Part shown: positions 1 to 9,795 of the stretch, in pieces | Position numbering within the stretch: position 1 is the stretch's first letter | How the letters are laid out: every line of letters begins with the position of its first letter | Origin: Aradus depressus | Lineage: Eukaryota; Arthropoda; Insecta; Hemiptera; Aradidae | Direction of reading: 5' to 3' | DNA: 64,000 nt | NCBI GenBank assembly: GCA_963662175.1 | Contig: OY759218.1 | Span: 8,734,001 to 8,798,000 of the forward strand | Notes under the pieces: generated by a model | Told to the model about the DNA's origin: nothing | The model's database searches: none | Seen by the model: the letters and a program-made list of their open reading frames with translations, nothing else | Translations under genes and position numbers: made by a program

Positions 1-340
1 TTTACAAGGTAAAATATCATCAAAATGATACGAAGAATAGGATCTGTACAATAATAATATAAAACCTCCCCGTGATTTTGTTTTCACCGATTCAACATTA
101 GGGGGATGACCCTTCGCTACTGAGTCACCACGTACACTCAAAAATTCAGTAAATAGTTTAAAATGGTACTGAGTTGAGCGACCAACTTAGTTTACACAAA
201 ATCAAAATTTAGGCTATGTCGTACCCTAGTTAATGAAAACTGACATTATTGCAGAGTAATATAATTAAATTATAATTATAATAATTAAATTAACTTGAAA
301 GAAATAAAACTTGTTTATTTATGGTATTGTCCCTAGTTAC

Positions 341-502
341 TTGAGTTAGTTAATGAAGCTGAAGTCCGGGCATTAACTTCTGGGTCAAATCGCCTACTAC
401 CAGAGCTCCCTTTCATCACTCTGGTGGACATGAGCCCGACTATACAATGAAAGTCCTAAATTTTGCCTACTTTACATTTATATTCACCTAGGGTAGCAGT
501 CT
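341..502 (-). repeat. SINE family 1, 3' half (interrupted copy)
   Basis: This is the 3' portion of a tRNA-derived SINE read on the minus strand. It matches the other copies at 6688, 46230 and 61330 through the 'CTCTGGTGGACATGAGCCC' block. The rest of the same copy resumes near 786, beyond an inserted palindromic element. Confidence 0.75.
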
Positions 503-510
503 TTAGAGAT

Positions 511-771
511 AGATAATTAAAATACACAATTTCTTTGTCAAACTTCACTATATATTCTCAAATACTCAACTAGTTTCGCCGTGTTAAGGCATTATCAAGA
601 GTCACTTATAAACTGTTTATAAGTGACTCTTGATAATGCCTTAACACGGCGAAACTAGTTGAGTATTTGAGAATATATAGTGAAGTTTGACAAAGAAATT
701 GTGTATTTTAATTATTTATTCCTAGAATGGAGCTTCACAAAGTAAATCTGGAAACCATAAATTATTAGTCT
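511..771. mobile_element. Palindromic PLE-terminal-repeat-like insertion
   Basis: Two arms of about 101 bp (513-613 and 615-715) are perfect reverse complements around a single central base. A tail of about 55 bp follows, which is also present at 60377-60420. Each arm carries GATAATGCC, a short loop, then GGCGAAAC, resembling stem II plus the GAAA box of PLE hammerhead motifs. The insertion splits a SINE. Imperfect flanks (AGTCTTTAGAGA versus AGTCTGTAGGGA) could be a decayed target duplication. That it is a head-to-head dimer of PLE terminal repeats is inference. Confidence 0.7.
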
Positions 772-785
772 GTAGGGAGTTACCA

Positions 786-952
786 GACATCGTAGAGGCT
801 AGGCATCATCGCTTAACGTCCCTACCGAAAAACGGCGAGCTTAAGTTTATTTTACCTCCTAACCAAGGGCCTCTGTCGGGTTTCGAATCCACCATCTTGA
901 GTTCAGTAAGCAAGCAGGCATACCACGGAGCAACCGGTGCCCTCGAGAATAC
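786..952 (-). repeat. SINE family 1, 5' half of interrupted copy
   Basis: This is the tRNA-like head and central domain on the minus strand. It contains the B-box (GGATTCGAAACCC-like) and the A-box region that ends at the 'GGGCACCGGTTGCTC' start. It continues the copy at 341-502. Confidence 0.75.
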
Positions 953-1465
953 TTCATCAAAAAAAGAAGAAGAGATTATGGCACCGATGAGTGATTGTGT
1001 TTCTTCAATCATTGTGAGATTATACACGCCAGGACGATTACACCATTTGAAAGATAAGTAATAAATAATTTATAAGAAGTTCCTGCCCAACTCCATTTAG
1101 GTTCAGGCAGCGATGGATTTTAAGCTATTTGTAGAATAGCCTGCCCTCCCATTAAAAATTGCCACCAAAACAAATTCATCTTAATCTAAGCTTAAACAAA
1201 AAAACGACCGAGTTTGATAAAATTTCTTTCAGATCAGTATTAAGTCGATACGCTTCAATTGGCACTAAAGCGGAGTCGATATCATATTTCATTCGCGAAA
1301 TTTCGTGCAGGGAAGATTGACCACGCACTTACGTACGTACACACACGAAAACATACTTCTTTCCAAAAAAGTCGAAAATACTGTAATGACCTCGAAACAT
1401 AAAAATATGATGAACATTTTGATTTCGATTGTCGGACCCATTACAATAACTTGCCTATATGCTAG

Positions 1466-1945
1466 GAAGTTAATAAAATAACTTGATAATACGGGTCGGA
1501 ATTCGAACCCGCAACCCTCGGGTTGGTAACGTGAGCTATTTATAAAATAAGTTGATATTACTGATCGGGATTCGAACCCGCAACTCTCGGGTTGGTAACC
1601 TATGCTATTTGTAAAATAAGTTGATATTACTTGTCGGGACTCGAACCCGCAACTCTCGGGTTGGTAACGTAGGTTATTTGTAAAATAAGTTAATATTACT
1701 GGTCGGGACTCGAACCCGCAACTCTCGGCTTGCTAACGTAGGTAATTTGTAAAATAAGTTGATATTACTGGTCGGGACTCGAACCCGCAACCTTCGGGTT
1801 GGTAACATGGGCTATTTGTAAAGTATGTTGATATTACTGGTGGGGATTCGAACCCGCAACCCTCGGGTTGGTAACGTGACCTTTTTGGAAAATAAGTTGA
1901 TTTTACGGTTCGGGATTCGAACCCGTAACCATGAGACAGACCTGG
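1466..1945 (-). repeat. 69-bp tandem repeat carrying a tRNA T-arm / B-box in each unit
   Basis: About seven head-to-tail units have a period of 69 bp (unit starts near 1611, 1680, 1749, 1818 and 1887; the first two are slightly irregular). On the minus strand each unit contains GGGTTGCGGGTTCGAATCCC, which is a tRNA variable-loop/T-arm sequence and a near-consensus RNA polymerase III B-box. There is no A-box, acceptor stem or full cloverleaf, so these are not tRNA genes. The likely origin is amplification of the 3' half of a tRNA or SINE head. Confidence 0.85.
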
Positions 1946-2288
1946 GCGAAAAGTATCTTAAATACTATCTCAGTTATTATCCGAATGATAACCAAGTTAT
2001 ATTGAGTGACAAGATACATTAGTCAAGATACTTTCGTTATTCAAGTATCTTATTGTGTGACGTAGGTTATCTTGGAAGATAATGTATCTTAAAGGTAACG
2101 TATCTTGTAAGATACTGTATCTTATAAGATAGTATTTGGTCAGATAACGTATCTTGCAAGATAACGTGCCAGATTAGTTGAATAACGAAAGTATCTTGAC
2201 TAATGTATCTTGTTATTCAAGATAACTTGGTTATCTTTCAGATATTATCTGAGATAGTATTTAAGATACTTTTTGCCCAGGTCTGGTT
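1938..2288. mobile_element. MITE-like element with ~105-bp terminal inverted repeats
   Basis: The ends read CAGACCTGGGC and GCCCAGGTCTG. The inverted similarity extends inward about 105 bp on each side with a few differences. The interior is filled with variants of the motif AAGATAC/GTATCTT. No coding capacity is visible. The element lies between the 69-bp satellite and a minus-strand SINE. Confidence 0.75.
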
Positions 2289-2515
2289 GACATGAGCCCG
2301 ACTCTACTGTGGGAGTCCTAAATTTTGCCTATCCTAAATTTTTATTGACCTAGGGTAGGGGCCTTTAACGAGTACCTGACACCGGCTCGAAACCATCACT
2401 TAATGTCCCATCCGAAGGACGACGTCCTCAAGGTTTTTTCACTTCCCAGAAATAAAAAAGCTAAGGGCCTCGGGTATCTTGAGCTCAGTACCATTGAGCT
2501 ACCGGCACCCTGAGA
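2289..2515 (-). repeat. SINE family 1 copy
   Basis: The full central domain (TCCCATCCGAAGGACG, reverse of the conserved 'GTCCTTCGGATGGGA') and the head ending in TGAGCTACCGGCACCC are present. The B-box region carries a deletion. The 3' end is truncated next to the MITE. Confidence 0.75.
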
Positions 2516-2935
2516 GGTGCTCAGAAATGAGCACATGTTGTAAAGGCCAGGTAAATGGTGAGCGGGTTCATTTACGTTTCCATTTTGAAATCTACTTGTT
2601 TAGAATGATTCTTGGAAGACGACTTGCATATGATGGACGGTTTGGGATGGGATGCTATGGAGAGGAGAGGTTGCCAAACAGGCCTCCCGAGTCAATAGCC
2701 CCACTATCCAATATACAGCTGTTTGGCCCTTTATTGCTCTTCTATTTGCTTACCTTCCAAGCTCCCTTTCTCTCTACCCTTATTAATTCTAAATGTTATG
2801 CCATCCCCTCAATAACCCTAACCTTCCCTTCATATCCTCCCATAAAAATATCCCTACTTCCATCTAACTCCACTCAACAGAATCAAATACTAAATCCTCA
2901 ACCTTCCACATGTTAGCATCTTCGCTGCCGGAGGT

Positions 2936-3116
2936 TATTTCAAGTAGTTTGGGCAGAACGTTGTTAAGAAAACAACCATTTCAAGTCGTTTGGGCAGAAC
3001 GTTGTTAAGAAAACAACCATTTCAAGTCGTTTGGGCAGAATGTTGTTAATTAAACAGCCATTTCAAGTAGTTTGGGCAGAAAGTTGTTAATAAAACAACC
3101 ATTTCAAGTCGTTTGG
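2936..3116 (+). repeat. 41-bp tandem repeat
   Basis: About 4.3 copies of a 41-bp unit begin with CAAGTAGTTTGGGCAGAA and start at 2941, 2982, 3023, 3064 and 3105. The units differ by only a few substitutions. No function is apparent. Confidence 0.9.
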
Positions 3117-3659
3117 CTACCTACCTCTTCAACATTGCTGGACCTAAAAACATTGAACCCGAGAATTTCAGAGAGTTCGATTACAGTAAACCCTCGTTGC
3201 AACGAACTTAAAGGGACCAGAAAATCAGCAGTTCTTATAACGAAGTTCGTAATATACAAGTTAAAAACAAACAAATGAGTAGGTTCATATGTAGTAAAAA
3301 CAAATTTTTAAAACAACGCAATATATTATATTAAAACATTAGAGAACCTATTCTAGTTACAGAAAGACTAGACCTGATTCAGAAAGACTACACAGAAACA
3401 ATCGCATAAATAAAAAATATCACATACGAAAAAAAACAATATATATTTTTTAAAAATACAATAACAAAACAAAAACTCAATTTGTAGCTATGTTCATACC
3501 AACCTATACTTACTGTTTCGGTTGCAGAGTTTGCAGGATTGCGCACAAAGTTTAAACTTTGGGGTACGGCTAAGAACATTGTAGTTCTCTTAAAGAGCTT
3601 CGCGCCTTTTGGAAGGGCAGACAAATGACTTTGAGTCATCGTGACAGCGGCACACACCG

Positions 3660-5400
3660 GACCTCCACTCCAATTTTTTATAACTTATTGTGATATAAAA
3701 AATTTACACACATTAAGATTATTAATATATTATAAAATCAATTATTATTATATGTATAAAAACATCATTAGAAATGAAGTAACATAATTAGTGAATAAAT
3801 ATAAAAAAATGGACTAGTCGCATTTTGTTTTAAAACGAAATGTGAGCAACCAATGAGTGGAGACAAAAGACGACGACCAGCTGTCTTAAATAGTGTGAAA
3901 CAGTCAGAAAGGAGAGATGTGGAGGTGGACAGTCTAGTGAGAGAAGTGGTTTTTAGGGTTAAGGTGTAGTGACCCACGTAGGAGTGAAAAGAACAGTGAA
4001 GTAGATACACAAAGGTACTTTTATTTATTTATATGTTTATATGCCCAAAATAACATTGAATTAAAGAATGTCCACAATATTTATAAAACAGACTAAAGTA
4101 GATGTAGAAATTAGTTTGTAAGATTAAGGTTTGTAAGTAATTTGATTTTTTACTTCATATTGATATTTTGATTTTATTTATAATGTAGATTTAGGTAAAT
4201 AAACCCAATACTTGTTCTCTAATTCTATGCTATTTATTTTCCCTATGAACCCAGTAAGATAATTTATACCTTTGGATTAGATTTAACATTTTTGCAAAAG
4301 GAAAACAATATGTAGACCGGGCGCTAGATCCTGATTTCTTGCAGCTGCAAGACATATTTCGACAATTTGATGTACATTTACAGGGCTGAATTAATGACTC
4401 TGGCAAAGACGGCTTAGTCATTTGTTGTGGACGTAAGTCACCATTAAGCTTTTCATAGCCAAATAAACAGTAACCAATGGGCTGCAATTGTGTTTTATGA
4501 AGCCTATGTTTTGAGAAATCAGTTTATATCGGAGTTCATCAGCAGTCAATTTTTTTTTTTTTTGAAAAAAGAAATGTACAAACTATTTCTAACTGTTTTA
4601 ATTGTTCATTATTTAGGTCAAGGTTTCCCAAAGATAAAAGGGCTGTTTGTAAAAAACCCTCAGTTGCAGCTTTCAAACATTATTGTTTACTGCCAAATCT
4701 ACTGGTAGTATCGCAACCCCTTACAGCATCGAATCCTCCACAAATGTACATCTCGCAGTCGTCTTTTATTTGTGTATATTTTGGAGCATTAGTGCAAAGA
4801 TATCGAACAAGTTGTAATTTATTATGAGTGCTTGAAAAGAAAGCTTTACAATTATCAGGAATTTTAGTTGAATGACTTGCAATTATAATATTTTTAATAA
4901 TTTGGCCTTTACTTCGCAAACTGGACTCTCAAAGTTTTATTGAAATGTCGTCATATCTATCGAATATTACATCTATTCTTTTCACGTCAGGCTGCATGAT
5001 CTTTTTGAAAAAAGCCTCAGCAAAATCATCAAAAGTATTAAACTTTTTTAACTGAATTTGGTGAACAAGTGCCATACCATCAACAATATAAATTTTTGGA
5101 GTATTTAAATCTATAATGTCTTGCTGAGAGTTTGTACCACAGTTATAATTGTTTTGAATTTCAAGGGCAAGTTGTGATTTTGGTGATTTCTTGTAAAATC
5201 CCTCGTCGAAGAGATACTTGCAGTAGTCTAATATTTCATACGATGCTAATATTTTTGTGTCTAATCCACGTTGAGAAGCCACCATGAATGATTTTTGGAA
5301 AATTGTTATGTCTGTTACGTCTTGCAGTTTCTTGTTTGAAGTATTTTTGTTTGTTTTGGCAGGAGTATCTTCAAACTTGTAAAATTTCGTTTTTTTTTTA
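3660..5400 (-). mobile_element. Repeat element with non-coding 3' part and broken coding region
   Basis: The 3660-4250 part recurs in opposite orientation at about 21800-22450. Shared landmarks include the ACTAGTCGCATTTTG block, the 'TTTAGGGTTAAGGTGTAGT' block and the end near 'TATAACTTATTGTGATAT'. A third, partial copy is at 55290-55600. In this copy the coding part lies at 4230-5285 on the minus strand, so 3660-4230 would be its 3' region. The element class is not recognised. Confidence 0.55.
4230..5285 (-). pseudogene. Broken repeat-encoded protein with Cys-rich tail
   Basis: Three minus-strand frames follow in order: 5285-4929 (118 residues, with VDGMALVHQIQ and DVIFDRYDDISIK), 4919-4680, and 4487-4230 (ending in a CKCTSNCRNMSCSCKKSG segment). 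They read like one protein broken by frame changes and stops. The central FDRYDD motif followed by a C-terminal cysteine cluster is, as I recall, an arrangement seen in repeat-encoded proteins of several invertebrate genomes. I cannot name the family and assign no function. It lies within a multicopy element, so it is probably transposon-derived rather than a host gene. Confidence 0.45.
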
Positions 5401-5720
5401 TATGGTTATGTCCTCAGTGAATTTTAAATACGAAATTTGATACATTCATTACATTGGCAGTTATTGGGATTTTTGAATTGAGCCCCCTCCCCGGAACTCT
5501 CCCCTCCCCTCAGCCGATATCGCTGAAATTTGACAGGTTATGTCCTCATCGGATTTTAAATACGAAATTTGATGTTGATACATTCATTACATCGGCAGTT
5601 CTGAAGGGTACGAACGGAGACAGAAGGGAACATTTACTATTGTTCACAGGATTGATGGTCAATTGCTTGGCATTGGAGCACAATTCTATTTCATATGTTC
5701 AATTTGGTAAGAATAATTAG
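5385..5720 (+). repeat. Modular 'ACTTCCCCAGC' repeat family, internal modules
   Basis: Two adjacent modules share 'CATTCATTACATCGGCAGTT', a pyrimidine-rich stretch and 'TATGTCCTCA.TGGATTTTAAATACGAAATTTG'. They correspond to the family described at 57485-58525. No terminal sequence is present here. Confidence 0.65.
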
Positions 5721-5934
5721 TTTACTAGCCCACAAAGTTGTTCATAGAGTCTGTTTAATTCTGGCATGAGACTGGAGTTCCACCAGGGTGTTAATAATTA
5801 TCTCGATACGAAATTCAATGATTCCACAGGGTTTAACTTTGGTTGAAGTGAGTCTCGTTAAATCAGAGCTCAGATAGGAAATAATCAGGTTAACCATAGA
5901 GGAGAGAAGGAAGGGGTCGTTAGTAGGACTTCTC

Positions 5935-6030
5935 TGTAGGGGTGCTGAACGCTGAGCGCTGGGTGCTCAATGCTAGGTGCTGGGTGCTGAACGCTAAGTG
6001 CCGGGTGCTGAACGCTGAGTGCTGAGTACA
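5935..6030 (+). repeat. Minisatellite of GCTGGGTGCTGAACGCTGAGT-like units
   Basis: Short degenerate units of roughly 10 to 25 bp are built from GGTGCTG and GAACGCTGAG blocks and repeated about four to five times. Confidence 0.8.
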
Positions 6031-6054
6031 AGTTTCACGATTTGATTTTCACAT

Positions 6055-6515
6055 CTCAATTTTCTAAACAGAGACCCAATAACTGCCGATGTATGTTTGT
6101 ATCGACACGACATTTTATATGTAAATTCATAACCCCATAAAGACCCCCCTCATGCCCATCAATTTTCAGCCGAATCGGACAAAGGGAAGGCGAGGTTCAA
6201 CTTAAAAACCCTAATAACTGTCGATGTGATGAGTATCAACATGAAATTTTGTTTGAGGATTCAGTAGTCCCTGTCACTCACAGATTTTCAACCAAATCAG
6301 TTTTCAGAGGGAGAGAGGAAGCTTAATTGTTCATGCGGTCACACATATATAATTTTGTGTTGAGAATAACATTCATTCTATCGAGAGTTTTTGTGGTTTT
6401 TTCTTCATATTTCTAATTTAGAGGTAGGAAAACATGAAATTGAGTTGAAAACTTCGCATTGAATTTTTGACCGACTACAAAACTTTCCCTATACCTTGTG
6501 TGGCTGGGGAAGTAA
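6055..6515 (+). repeat. Modular 'ACTTCCCCAGC' repeat family copy
   Basis: Two modules begin with AATAACTGCCGATG or AATAACTGTCGATG, followed by the terminal segment that ends in GTGGCTGGGGAAGTAAAA at about 6500-6515. That ending is the reverse complement of the end seen at 44567. Confidence 0.75.
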
Positions 6516-6687
6516 AATAAATAACTAAATAATTAATGTATGCCATCTGGTGAGAAACTTGAAGCACTACAGAAGCTGCAAAATAAAGTTTTAGGCAGGG
6601 TAGTATAGGTAGGATGGTTCCTGAAGGAACAGGTAGAACAGGTAGGTCCTCTGAACACCAGAGCAGCTCCAGCCTAGAGAGTGAGGG

Positions 6688-7027
6688 CGCCGCGGCCGGT
6701 AGCTCAGTGGTATGCCTGCTTGTCTTCTGAGCTCAACAACGTGGGCTCGAAACCCGACCGAGGCCTTTAGTTTTTTTTATCTGGTAGGTTAAATAAACTT
6801 AAGCACGCCGTCCTTCGGATGAGACGTTAAGCGATGGTCCCGAGTCTGTATGATGTCAGGTACTTTTTAAAGACTTCTGCTAGGTGAATACAAATTTAGG
6901 GTAGGGAAAATTTAGGACTCCCACAGTAGAGTCCGGCTCATGTCCACCAGAGTGACGAAAGAGCGCTCTGGTAGTAGGCCGTGTATGACCTCGTAGTTAA
7001 AGTCAGGGCATGAATCATAAAACCTAA
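6688..7027 (+). mobile_element. SINE family 1, near full-length copy
   Basis: The tRNA-like head has an A-box-like GGTAGCTCAGTGGTATGCC and a B-box GGGCTCGAAACCC. It is followed by the central GTCCTTCGGATGAGACG domain and the 3' body with CTCATGTCCACCAGAGTG. It ends in CATAAAACCTAACCT. It is transcribed by RNA polymerase III if active, and depends on a LINE for mobilisation. The copy at 46230 has the same architecture. Confidence 0.85.
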
Positions 7028-7237
7028 CCTAAGCTGCAGCCTAGAGAAGGCTACTCGTTGGTAGGTCCTCTGAACACCAGAGTGATGTTAGTCATTCTCA
7101 TATTAGTTTTTATCTTTTCTCATTGACATTTCAAGTAGTCCTAAAGGTCCTCGGGGTGAAGCTATACACAAGTACCTACCAACATATCATATAATATACG
7201 AGGTGTGTTCAAAAAATAAAGGGAATTTTCTGTTTTT

Positions 7238-7645
7238 TTTATTTTTATTTTGAATGGCCTCATGGACGAAGCATATCAGCCATGACTCCAATTGTAAGGA
7301 ACGGTTGTTAGCTGAAGGGGCACTTTATGGAGGTGATGAGGGTATCATATGGGATCCCCATCATATGTAAAGCACAGAACCCATCCAAGATACGAACATG
7401 ATTGGCGACACCAGCAACATCATCTCCGACCCACATCTTATCACTGACTGGTCTTGTTATCCTACATATCTAGAGGCTGGTTGGCGAAAAGGATATTGCT
7501 CTCATGTCTCTATATCTCTGTATACTGACGGGTCTAAAAGCGAGCGCGGTGTCGGTGCAGCCTTCTTGGACCCCAATAACGACCATGCTGAAAAATTCAA
7601 ACTGCAATACATATCCTCCATCTTCACCGCTAAGGGTATAGCCAT
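7238..7645 (+). mobile_element. Nested non-LTR retrotransposon fragment, RNase H part on + strand
   Basis: Codons in about 7490-7645 read LYTDGSKSERGVGAAF and then a SSIFTAKGIAI segment. This is the RNase HI domain typical of R1/Jockey-type non-LTR elements, with the first catalytic Asp in YTDGS. The left 130 bp has an A-rich tail on the opposite strand and the tail sequence 'TATGCTTCGTCCATGAGGCC', also seen at 18366. The two parts therefore seem to have opposite orientation within one target-site duplication. Confidence 0.65.
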
Positions 7646-7672
7646 ATTTTCTGTTTTTGAAAAGAATTTTAT

Positions 7673-8107
7673 TTATTCGTCTACATCAATGTTATCCCCT
7701 TCAAAATAGTCGCCATTAGACATTATACACTTATGCCAGCGCTTCTTCCAATTCCCGAAACTCTTCTGGAACTCAATCTTTGGGATAGCATTTAGCTCTC
7801 TCAGCGATGCGCTTCTAATCTCATCTATCCTTGTGAAACGACGGCCCTTAAAGGTTTTCTTTATTGTTGAAAAAGTCAAGGGGAACCATTGATCGTTTGA
7901 CCTTGTGGCAAGAACTCATGATGCACTATGCCGTTAAAATCGAAAAACACAGTGACCATGACCTTCACATTCGACAGCACTTGTCGAGCTCTTAACCCTA
8001 GTTTTACTCATAGCAGACTCACCAAAAGCAATATTTAACATTTCTAAAACTTTGCTGCACTTTATTCCATTCTCATAGCAAAATTTATTGCAAATTCTCT
8101 GATCCAT
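7673..8107 (-). pseudogene. Mariner transposase, internally deleted
   Basis: The N-terminal piece (from 8107) reads MDQRICNKFCYENGIKCSKV and on to ESAMSKTRV, the first helix-turn-helix region of SETMAR-type mariner transposases. It jumps directly to a stretch like VFFDFNGIVHHEFLPQGQTI, containing the second catalytic Asp region, and then, after a frame change, to the C-terminal WKKRWHKCIMSNGDYFEGD. Family members are about 345 residues; only some 140 codons remain. The second helix-turn-helix, the linker and the first catalytic Asp are missing. It is non-functional, and excision by a related transposase would depend on the flanking inverted repeats. Confidence 0.85.
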
Positions 8108-8816
8108 TTTGTAAACAAATAAATAATCGCCGATCCTACCAAAATACATGTAACCGCTTTGACAGCTGACAGCAGACTAAACATCCGGTTTGGCTAACAA
8201 TGAACAGATACTTTTGAGACATGTTTACCAACACAACAACGAAAAAATCGCGATAATCGGATTAATACAACCCGCGAAATTACAAAATTCCCTTTACTAT
8301 TAATGAAATAGAAGCGAACTAAAAAAAAAAAATTCTTTCTATCAGATAATGGAGATTTGATGGGCTAAATGAACTGACTACAAGTTTTGGATGCGATTAG
8401 CTGGTGGCTTGAGCCAAGCCCCCTCATCCCTGGGGAAGTACCAATTAGGGGATGTTTGGAGAATCAAATCAATATTAGTAGAGATAACGGGCTGGGCAAT
8501 CACCGGCGCGGCGCAGGGGGCCCTTTCAGACACCAATACGGAGTCGTGTCTGAATCACCGTGTACTTCCCCAATTCCAATTATTTGTTATCAATAAGTAT
8601 CAAGTTTTCGCGCTTTCTCTAAGCCCTCTTCCTCTTGGCTCAATTTTGCAGAAATCAAAAGATATCTTAACCGGGAGCTTCTCATTCCATATATTTATTT
8701 TTTACTTTCTTACATCTATAGTATAAGAAGGTATTGTAATCGAGAAAATCGAAAATCCGATATTGAGTGTTCAACGGATTTTCACGTTTCACGAGGCGTA
8801 GCCAAGATTTTGAGCA

Positions 8817-8834
8817 GGGGGGGGGGGGGGGGGG
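8817..8834 (+). repeat. Poly-G run (18)
   Basis: Homopolymer next to CACGAGGCGTAGCCAAG, which resembles the ends of hAT-like elements elsewhere in the window (32461, 33170). Confidence 0.9.
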
Positions 8835-9002
8835 AGGCAAAGTTAAGCTACAGGGGTGTGGGTATAGTCACCCGGGGGCACAGCCCGCAGTTTCCGTGGT
8901 TAGCGTTGCAGACTTTTGTTATTAATTTGGGAGACTCGGACCTCTAGAAGCTCCCCCTGAGGTAACCACTGACTGTTATACTAAGTTGACTTTACATGAG
9001 CA

Positions 9003-9120
9003 GCAAAAATGCAAAGCGCAGCAGCAGCAAATGCACGCTGTGGTTTCTGTGCTTTTAGAATTAAATGACTCACAGCCAATAGTGTGAATTTGCTGCTGCT
9101 GCGCTTTGCATTTTTACTGC
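9003..9120. repeat. 30-bp inverted repeat hairpin
   Basis: The arm 9003-9032 (GCAAAAATGCAAAGCGCAGC followed by AGCAGCAAAT) is matched in reverse by 9088-9119 with one or two differences, around a spacer of about 55 bp. It could be a small foldback element or a decayed MITE. Confidence 0.75.
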
Positions 9121-9687
9121 GGATGTATAATCAGCTTTAAGAGTATAAAGTATAACATAAATGACGATTTTGAGCGAGGAAATGAAATGATCGAATTCGT
9201 GTATATTTAAAAAAATGTAATATGACTTGTTTTGTACATGTACAATTAAGTAAAGCACAATTTTCGTTTATCCTCCGAAAATCGTGAAAGAACTTCCTCT
9301 TTGAAGTGTTTTCGATCGTTTTCCAGTTCTCGCACGTTTGGCACTGTGATACAAAGAAGGGGCATGAAAGTGCCCCAAATATCAAAATACCAAATGTCAA
9401 AAACCAAAACGGATTTATGTGTGGCCCCCATTTTTAGTGGTTGCTATTTCACCACTTTTTGCGATGTAGTACAATAGCACTTGATACCTAATAGGTGGTA
9501 AACTAAAAATACTGTTTAGTTAAGAAAGGAACATATATTATAGATGATACAATAAGAAGGTAGAGTGAAGAGGAAGGTTAGGGGTTAGTTAAATCTAACA
9601 ATAAGTATGCAGTAGCTAATGTGAGTACAGGGAGAGAGGCGGTGGGTGAAGAACCAGTCCAACAATCCACCCCCACCCCACCGGTAA

Positions 9688-9695
9688 TATAAATA
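9688..9695 (+). promoter_or_regulatory. Candidate TATA box of FoxD
   Basis: TATAAATA followed by AAGG lies 108 bp upstream of the first in-frame ATG of FoxD. A GCAGTT initiator-like sequence is at 9723-9728, a little farther than the usual spacing. This is sequence-only support. Confidence 0.4.
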
Positions 9696-9795
9696 AAGGT
9701 TTGGAGTGTGTTGTACAAGGGGGCAGTTATTTCTAACCTAATAATAATAGTGTGTGCGTGAAGAGGAAGGGAGGGGGAAAGGGCGTGTCTGACCA

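Larger units (their letters stand above)
7199..8305 (-). mobile_element. Internally deleted mariner-type element with nested insertion
   Basis: Inverted ends share AAAGGGAATTTT (7218-7229 and, reversed, 8284-8295). The minus strand encodes the two ends of a mariner transposase. A 408-bp segment (7238-7645) interrupts it near its 3' end and is flanked by the 13-bp direct repeat ATTTTCTGTTTTT (7225-7237 and 7646-7658), a target-site duplication. Confidence 0.8.

Noticed and set aside
1466..1945. Cluster of tRNA genes
   Set aside because: Each unit has only the T-arm/B-box half; no acceptor stem, D-arm or anticodon arm can be formed.
2479..2916. 145-residue open frame as a gene
   Set aside because: It begins inside a SINE head and continues in low-complexity pyrimidine-rich DNA; no domain or splice context.
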